Origin: SIG636 sp045537905
GTDB lineage: Bacteria > Bacillota > Clostridia > Oscillospirales > CAG-382
Direction: 5' to 3'
NCBI GenBank assembly: GCA_045537905.1
Contig: JAZSQJ010000056.1
Coordinates: forward strand, 1-17,823
Length of the DNA stretch: 17,823 nucleotides
In this document: positions 13,765 to 17,823 of the stretch, one piece after another
How positions within the stretch are numbered: the first letter of the stretch is position 1
Layout: the number at the start of each line of letters is the position of its first letter
Made by a program: the position numbers and the translations under genes
The notes under the pieces: model-generated
What the model saw: only the letters and a program-made list of their open reading frames with translations
Told to the model about the DNA's origin: nothing
Databases searched by the model: none

Positions 13765-15906
13765 TTACTTGCCCCAGTAGCCAAGGGTTTCGTCACCGTA
13801 GCGTAAAACGATGGTATCACCCTCAAGCTCTATTTTGTAGTAACGAAGCTCTTTACTGTCTCCAAACCTTTCGCTTTCCAGATACAGCTCTCCGTCGCTT
13901 AAGGTGCAAAAGCGTTTTGGTGCATAATAGTCTGCTAAAAACGTGTTTTTATACTCCTTAAACCCTCCGCCGGATTTATCGGATATGCTTATTTTGAAGG
14001 TATACAATCCCGAGGTGTACCCGGGCAACAGCTCAAGCCTTTCCGTGTCTCCGTCTCCGTCTATATCAAAGTTGCTGTAGGAGATAGCCAAGGAGTCTGA
14101 ATATTGGCTTTCAGGCAGCAGAGGCGCTTCTGCAAAGCTGGACTTGAAAATGTTGGATATAAAGGTCTTGTCGTCGTTATGGTACAGGTCAAGGCTTATA
14201 TCGTCTCCGGGCTTTGCAGGCATGTCTATAACGTAGGTGCTTGTAACAGGGTCGCTGTCGTCTCCATACCATTCCTCAGGTAAGGGCAAAAAGGTAAATT
14301 TGCTGTTTTCTCCAACGGTTATCTTAATATGGTACTTAGGGTATTCCGTCTTTGTGCTTTCGGTAAAGCCTTCTTCAAAATTCCATATCAAGCCAAGCTT
14401 TACTCCGTCCTCGGCGTATATTACCGAGCCTATTTTTACGGTAGCTTGGGGTAAGGTAAATTCAAGGGCAGAACGGTGTATGTGTACCTTTAAGCCGTCC
14501 CAAAAAGTCTCGTTTGCCTTGTTGCGGAAATCGTCGGTAAGCTCGTATTTATAAGCCTCCGTAGGGTCCTTTATGGGGATTACCCCAACGTTTTCCGTAG
14601 GCACCATACAGTCGTAGAGTATAGCGTGTGCCTCCTCCGGGCTTATCGGAGTAAGCACCTTGGATATTTTGTTTCTTGCCTCTTCCAACTCCTCACCGGT
14701 GATGTAGCTAAATGCCTTGTCACCTAAACTGTAGTAGTAATAGGAGGGTAAGCCGGAGCGAAACACGTATCTGTGGTGTGCAATACCGCAGGAGTATTTG
14801 TCCGGGGCTGTTTGCCACACAAACACAGCGACCTTGCTTGTGGGCAAAAAGTCAAAATACTGGGGATACTTTTCCTTAAGCTTCTCAATGCTTGGCGTTA
14901 CCTCTATATTAGAAGGCGGGTCGGCACCGCCGATATCGGTAACAGAGCTGTCGTCTCCCATATCGTCATCGGCAGGGTTTGTAAGGAAAACCACCGCTAA
15001 AGCGATACAGCTTACTACGGCTATAATAATTATCCAAAAGCTTGGCTTTTTGTAGTTTAACACTGTAGTCACCCTTTCTTTAAGTCCGTTTTCTCCAAAG
15101 GCGACGGGGCAGGCAGATATGGCCTTCCTTGGCACGCTGCAATTGATTAGCGCTTCTGAATAAGGCTTTTTTGCCATCTCCCCTAGCTCTTTTATAACCT
15201 TTTCGTCGCAGGCAAGCTCAATATCCTTGCACAGCAAAACGTAGGCAACCCACAAAACCGGGTTAAACCAATACACGCTAAGCAGTAAAAACCCGAAAGG
15301 CTTCCAAAAATGGTCGCCTCTTTTAAGGTGCGCCCTTTCGTGGGCAAGGACGTAGTCTCTGTCGGCATCACTGAGGGAGGAGGGCAGATAGATACGGGGC
15401 CTTATAATGCCCAGAATAAAGGGCGTGTCTATACGGTCGCAAAGCCATATATTTCCCTGATAAAGGGCGGCTTCCTTTACCCTGCGGCGTATGCACAAGT
15501 AGCTTATAAGGGTATACAAAAGCATTAAGACCACGCCGCCTACCCAAACAAAGCCTGCTATCTCGCCGATCACCTGCATAGGGTTTACGCTATCGCCCAC
15601 GCCGGGTGACAGACTTTCCGATATAATCGGATTAATGGTAGAGTTTATTATGGGTATACCGCTTTGTATTACAGGCCTATCGCTGTAAATAATGTCGGGG
15701 GGCAGTGTCTCTGTGCTGGGTATAAGGCTAAGAACGCTTTCTATGCTAAAGGGGCAAATAAGCCGCAGTCCTACCAACGCCCACATAAAAACAGTAATGT
15801 ACTTAGGAGCTTTTTTGAGCAGTGGTCTTAGCAGTATCACCGCCAAAGCAAGCCAGGTAGCCGTTATGCTCATATTAAACAGCTTTATAAAAACAGTGCT
15901 CACCAT
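13765..15906 (-). CDS. M56-family (BlaR1/MecR1-like) membrane metalloprotease with unusual C-terminal region
   Basis: A 713-residue membrane protein. Residues 1-310 carry the M56 module: hydrophobic segments near 12-30, 38-54, 117-137, 204-222 and 289-308, the zinc motif HERAH at 189-193, and DIELACDE with the likely third ligand Glu230. In BlaR1 this module cleaves or inactivates the partner repressor after a signal from outside. The outer part (about 310-713) is not a penicillin-sensor domain: no serine-x-x-lysine site with a transpeptidase layout is evident. It ends with a beta-rich segment containing DIDGDGDTE (614-622), resembling a calcium-binding loop. It starts directly after the BlaI stop, with GGAGG upstream, so the two are a functional pair. 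The signal sensed is unknown. Confidence 0.85.
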   Translation of the reverse strand: MVSTVFIKLFNMSITATWLALAVILLRPLLKKAPKYITVFMWALVGLRLICPFSIESVLSLIPSTETLPPDIIYSDRPVIQSGIPIINSTINPIISESLSPGVGDSVNPMQVIGEIAGFVWVGGVVLMLLYTLISYLCIRRRVKEAALYQGNIWLCDRIDTPFILGIIRPRIYLPSSLSDADRDYVLAHERAHLKRGDHFWKPFGFLLLSVYWFNPVLWVAYVLLCKDIELACDEKVIKELGEMAKKPYSEALINCSVPRKAISACPVAFGENGLKERVTTVLNYKKPSFWIIIIAVVSCIALAVVFLTNPADDDMGDDSSVTDIGGADPPSNIEVTPSIEKLKEKYPQYFDFLPTSKVAVFVWQTAPDKYSCGIAHHRYVFRSGLPSYYYYSLGDKAFSYITGEELEEARNKISKVLTPISPEEAHAILYDCMVPTENVGVIPIKDPTEAYKYELTDDFRNKANETFWDGLKVHIHRSALEFTLPQATVKIGSVIYAEDGVKLGLIWNFEEGFTESTKTEYPKYHIKITVGENSKFTFLPLPEEWYGDDSDPVTSTYVIDMPAKPGDDISLDLYHNDDKTFISNIFKSSFAEAPLLPESQYSDSLAISYSNFDIDGDGDTERLELLPGYTSGLYTFKISISDKSGGGFKEYKNTFLADYYAPKRFCTLSDGELYLESERFGDSKELRYYKIELEGDTIVLRYGDETLGYWGK

Positions 15907-16269
15907 CTACACCTCCCCGTGCTCAGCCACGATACGGCGAAGCTCCTCCAGCTCCTCCTCGCTAAGGTTCTTTTTTGCGGTAAACGCCGCCAGAAAGGCG
16001 GGCAGAGAGCCGCCAAAGTTTTCCTCCACAAAGCGTGTGCTTTGAGCAGAGAAAAAGTCCTCCTTAGAAATAACCGAGCAAACGGTACCACCCTCGTTTT
16101 TGAAAATACCCTTTTCGCAAAGCCTTTTCAAAACGGTATAGGCGGTGGACTTTTTCCACTTAAGCCTTTCCATACTAAGCCTGCAAAGCTCTGTAGAGGA
16201 TATAGGCTCCCTCTCCCATATTATATCCGCAAAACGGGACTCAACCGCCCCCATCTGATAATCGTTCAT
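15907..16269 (-). CDS. BlaI/MecI-family transcriptional repressor
   Basis: A 120-residue winged-helix repressor (penicillinase repressor family) that binds DNA as a dimer through its N-terminal domain. The recognition region KWKKSTAYTVLKRLCEKGI (37-55) is typical, and the C-terminal helices form the dimer. Start 16269 is chosen because GGAGG lies eight bases upstream and it matches the family length; an in-frame ATG at 16341 would run through the promoter. At the site where Staphylococcus BlaI is cut (Asn-Phe), this protein reads Ala95-Phe96. It heads the operon with the M56 protease and asparaginase and probably represses itself through the operator at 16294-16341. Beta-lactam resistance cannot be inferred: no beta-lactamase or PBP gene is adjacent. 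Confidence 0.92.
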   Translation of the reverse strand: MNDYQMGAVESRFADIIWEREPISSTELCRLSMERLKWKKSTAYTVLKRLCEKGIFKNEGGTVCSVISKEDFFSAQSTRFVEENFGGSLPAFLAAFTAKKNLSEEELEELRRIVAEHGEV

Positions 16270-16293
16270 AACTGTACCTCCAAGTCGGTTTAC

Positions 16294-16341
16294 GTCTTGT
16301 AGACCTATATACAGTTTACACGGTGTAGACCTGTTTGTCAA
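16294..16341 (-). promoter_or_regulatory. blaI-operon promoter with BlaI-type operators
   Basis: On the minus strand TTGACA (16341-16336), a 17-base spacer and TAAACT (16318-16313) form a promoter with start near 16306. TGTAGACCT occurs twice in direct orientation (16298-16306 and 16324-16332), 26 bases apart. The palindrome TACAC-G-GTGTA (16317-16327) sits inside the promoter spacer, and GTCT-TGT-AGAC (16294-16304) lies at the start site. TACA/TGTA half-sites are typical of BlaI/MecI operators, and the position would allow autorepression. Confidence 0.7.
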
Positions 16342-16371
16342 TAGGGAATATTAAAAAGTTTTAATAAAACA

Positions 16372-16400
16372 TTGATTTTTGTATAAAATGGTGGTAAAAT
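16372..16400 (+). promoter_or_regulatory. Predicted promoter of the YwaF-family gene
   Basis: TTGATT (16372-16377), 17 bases, TAAAAT (16395-16400). It is divergent from the blaI promoter and about 30 bases from it, so the BlaI operators do not cover it. The leader to the ATG is about 45 bases. Confidence 0.55.
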
Positions 16401-16452
16401 GCACCGTAATTGAGAAAAAGCATAATTTTGAATTTGGGAGAATTATAAGATT

Positions 16453-17277
16453 ATGGCAAAAATAATTGAGCTTTTGGACGCTTCTATGACCAGACCCGAG
16501 GCGTTTGGTTGGTTCCACCTTCTTTGGTGGGCACTGATGATAGGCTCTACGGTTTTCCTTTGTAAAAGGTTTGGTAACGACGATGGAAAAAATATAAGAC
16601 GCGTGGTATTTTACACCGCCCTTATTGCGGCTGTGCTTGAGGTGTATAAGCAGATAAACTTTACCTTCAGCGTAGAGGACGGCAAGGTAGTGGCAGACTA
16701 TCAGTGGTACGCTTTTCCCTTTCAGTTTTGCTCTATGCCTATGGTAACGGGTCTTTTAACGGGCATATTCCGTAAGGGGAAGATACACCGCGGTCTTTGC
16801 GCCTTTCTTGCAAGCTATGCAATCTTTGCAGGCGTTTGCATAATGATTTACCCCAACGACGTGTTTATTGAGACAATCGGTGTAAATATAGAAACTATGT
16901 TTTGCCACGCCTCTATGATACCCGTGGGCGTTATGCTGCTGTACAGCGGTTACGTAACTCCCGGTCACCGCACCGTGCTTAAGGCGTTGCCCGTGTTTGC
17001 ATCGGCGGTAGGACTGGCATCGGTGTTCAACGAGATAGCGTATTACAGCGGACTTCTTGAAAGGGAAAGCTTTAATATGTTTTACATAAGCCCTCATCAG
17101 GATCCTCATTTGCCCGTTTACAGCGTGGTACAGGAGTACGTTCCCTTCCCTTGGTGTCTGATAATTTATATACTGGTGTTTACCCTTGCGGCGTATCTTA
17201 TGGTCCTTATCTATATGGGCGTAGCCGCTTTGTCAAGAAAGCTGTTCGGCAAAAAAGTAAAGACGGCAGAAGGCTGA
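16453..17277 (+). CDS. YwaF-family (TIGR02206-like) integral membrane protein
   Basis: A 274-residue polytopic membrane protein with about seven hydrophobic segments. It resembles the YwaF/TP0381 family of Firmicutes and spirochaetes: an aromatic FHLLWW near 21-26, the central FPFQFCSMPM (88-97) with Cys93, a membrane CH pair at 151-152, Asn193, and NMFYISP (208-214) before the last segments. The C-terminus is basic and cytoplasmic. The family has been linked to eukaryotic TMEM164 by homology, but no enzymatic role for the bacterial proteins is established to my knowledge. GGGAG lies 12 bases from the ATG, a rather long spacing. It is monocistronic, between its own promoter and terminator. 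Function unknown. Confidence 0.78.
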   Translation: MAKIIELLDASMTRPEAFGWFHLLWWALMIGSTVFLCKRFGNDDGKNIRRVVFYTALIAAVLEVYKQINFTFSVEDGKVVADYQWYAFPFQFCSMPMVTGLLTGIFRKGKIHRGLCAFLASYAIFAGVCIMIYPNDVFIETIGVNIETMFCHASMIPVGVMLLYSGYVTPGHRTVLKALPVFASAVGLASVFNEIAYYSGLLERESFNMFYISPHQDPHLPVYSVVQEYVPFPWCLIIYILVFTLAAYLMVLIYMGVAALSRKLFGKKVKTAEG

Positions 17278-17284
17278 TAAATAT

Positions 17285-17326
17285 AACCGCTGTAAAAGCA
17301 TAGAAAAGCTTTTGCGGCGGTTGTTT
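17285..17326 (+). terminator. Hairpin terminator after the YwaF-family gene
   Basis: Arms 17285-17299 and 17308-17322 (AACCGC through AAAAGC against GCTTTT through GCGGTT) form a 15-bp stem with two wobble pairs and an eight-base loop, followed by GTTTATATTTAC. The T-tract is broken but the position, eight bases after the stop, supports termination. Confidence 0.7.
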
Positions 17327-17445
17327 ATATTTACAAAAATCGAGCAGCAAACGAAAACTCGTTAAATACGGAGCGTTTTACGGCAACTCGGCACTTTTTG
17401 TGATTTTAACCAAAACACCTCCTTTTATTTTGTTAAAGATTGTGG

Positions 17446-17475
17446 TTGACGCACAACGGCGCTTTGGAGTAAAAT
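17446..17475 (+). promoter_or_regulatory. Predicted promoter of the cell-wall amidase gene
   Basis: TTGACG (17446-17451), 18 bases, TAAAAT (17470-17475). A start near 17482 would leave about 35 bases of leader, ending in the strong ribosome site AAGGAGGA (17503-17510). Nothing recognisable was seen between 17327 and 17445. Confidence 0.55.
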
Positions 17476-17516
17476 GATAATGCGATACAGTTTAATATAA
17501 TTAAGGAGGAAAAGAT

Positions 17517-17823
17517 ATGAAAATGAAAAAGCTTATCAGCGTGGTAATTACGCTGTGTATAATGTTGACGGCGGTTGTTGTTTTTCCCTCTTCAAATATA
17601 AGCATTGGTGCAGGTGCGGCGTATAACTACAGCGGAGGCACCAGAAACAGCGCCGTGTTTATAATCGACCCCGGTCACGGCGGCTCTGACCCCGGTGCCT
17701 GCTCTCTGGGCAGGCAAGAGGCGGCAGACGTTCTTGACCTCTCTATACGTGTAGCTAAGCTTATAGACGGTTCAGGCTCCACCTGCTCTCTTACCAGAGT
17801 GACCGACGTTACCCAGTCTCTGG
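17517..17823 (+). CDS. N-acetylmuramoyl-L-alanine amidase, amidase_3 type, secreted (5' part only)
   Basis: The first 102 codons of a gene cut by the window end. The start ATG has AAGGAGGA seven bases upstream. The N-terminus (MKMKKLISVV and a hydrophobic run to about residue 25) is a signal peptide or membrane anchor. From about residue 47 the frame reads VFIIDPGHGGSDPGA, the first zinc-ligand motif of amidase_3 enzymes (His in PGHGG), then a Gln-Glu pair (RQEA) at the position of the second conserved ligand glutamate and helix VLDLSIRVAKLI. Such enzymes cleave the bond between N-acetylmuramic acid and L-alanine in peptidoglycan, in cell separation, spore germination or wall turnover. Which of these applies cannot be judged without the C-terminal domains. 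Confidence 0.9.
   Translation, partial: MKMKKLISVVITLCIMLTAVVVFPSSNISIGAGAAYNYSGGTRNSAVFIIDPGHGGSDPGACSLGRQEAADVLDLSIRVAKLIDGSGSTCSLTRVTDVTQSL

Noticed and set aside
16270..16341. Longer BlaI start at 16341
   Set aside because: The extra 24 codons would lie across the promoter and operators; the ATG at 16269 has GGAGG and gives the normal family length.
15900..16341. Beta-lactam resistance locus
   Set aside because: BlaI and M56 proteins are widespread in Clostridia without resistance; no beta-lactamase or resistant PBP gene is in the window and the sensor region is not penicillin-binding in appearance.
17327..17445. Small open frame on the minus strand near 17420 behind an AGGAGG
   Set aside because: Only about a dozen codons with a TTG start; no conservation evidence and no neighbour in that direction to regulate.

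Overview
The window looks like chromosomal DNA of a Clostridia-class Firmicute, most likely an uncultured gut or anaerobic lineage. This rests on strong AGGAGG ribosome sites, near-consensus sigma-A promoters, a T-box leader on an aminoacyl-tRNA synthetase operon, a BMP-type nucleoside ABC transporter, a BlaI/M56 regulatory pair and a ferredoxin:thioredoxin reductase-like mini-protein. No phage, IS element, tRNA, rRNA or CRISPR array was seen. The genus cannot be named from sequence alone.

Layout. (1) 1-200: nested inverted repeats, including the minus-strand terminator of the next unit; this may be a dispersed intergenic element. (2) 225-5480, minus strand: a nucleoside uptake operon read as lipoprotein (bmpA/nupN), ATPase (nupO), permease (nupP), permease (nupQ), with two hairpins separating the abundant binding protein from the membrane components. 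(3) 5525-7498, minus strand: an operon of a six-cysteine FTR-like protein, thioredoxin and histidyl-tRNA synthetase. (4) 7545-12650, plus strand: a consensus promoter, a T-box riboswitch, then aspS-gatC-gatA-gatB, the two-step route that charges tRNA with Asp (or Glu) and amidates it to Asn (or Gln). (5) 12660-16341, minus strand: blaI-like repressor, M56 (BlaR1-like) membrane protease and an L-asparaginase, apparently one operon under a BlaI-type operator, converging on the gat operon across a bidirectional terminator. (6) 16372-17326, plus strand: a YwaF-family integral membrane protein. (7) 17446 to the end, plus strand: the 5' part of a secreted N-acetylmuramoyl-L-alanine amidase, cut by the window edge.

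The most unusual part is the transamidation operon. The GatA is only 395 residues (usual length about 480 to 490). By hand alignment it has lost the catalytic lysine (Asp in its place) and the cis-serine (Leu in its place), and the Gly/Ser-rich amidase signature loop is gone, although the nucleophile serine, the GatC and the metal-site motifs of GatB remain. The AspRS carries a His at position 31, the residue linked to non-discriminating AspRS. The T-box specifier region contains GAAC, in which a Glu codon (GAA) and an Asn codon (AAC) overlap, the arrangement reported as dual-specific for the transamidation operon of Clostridium acetobutylicum. The neighbouring BlaI-controlled asparaginase belongs to the family from which archaeal GatD, an alternative ammonia-producing subunit, derives. 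A functional link is speculative but testable.
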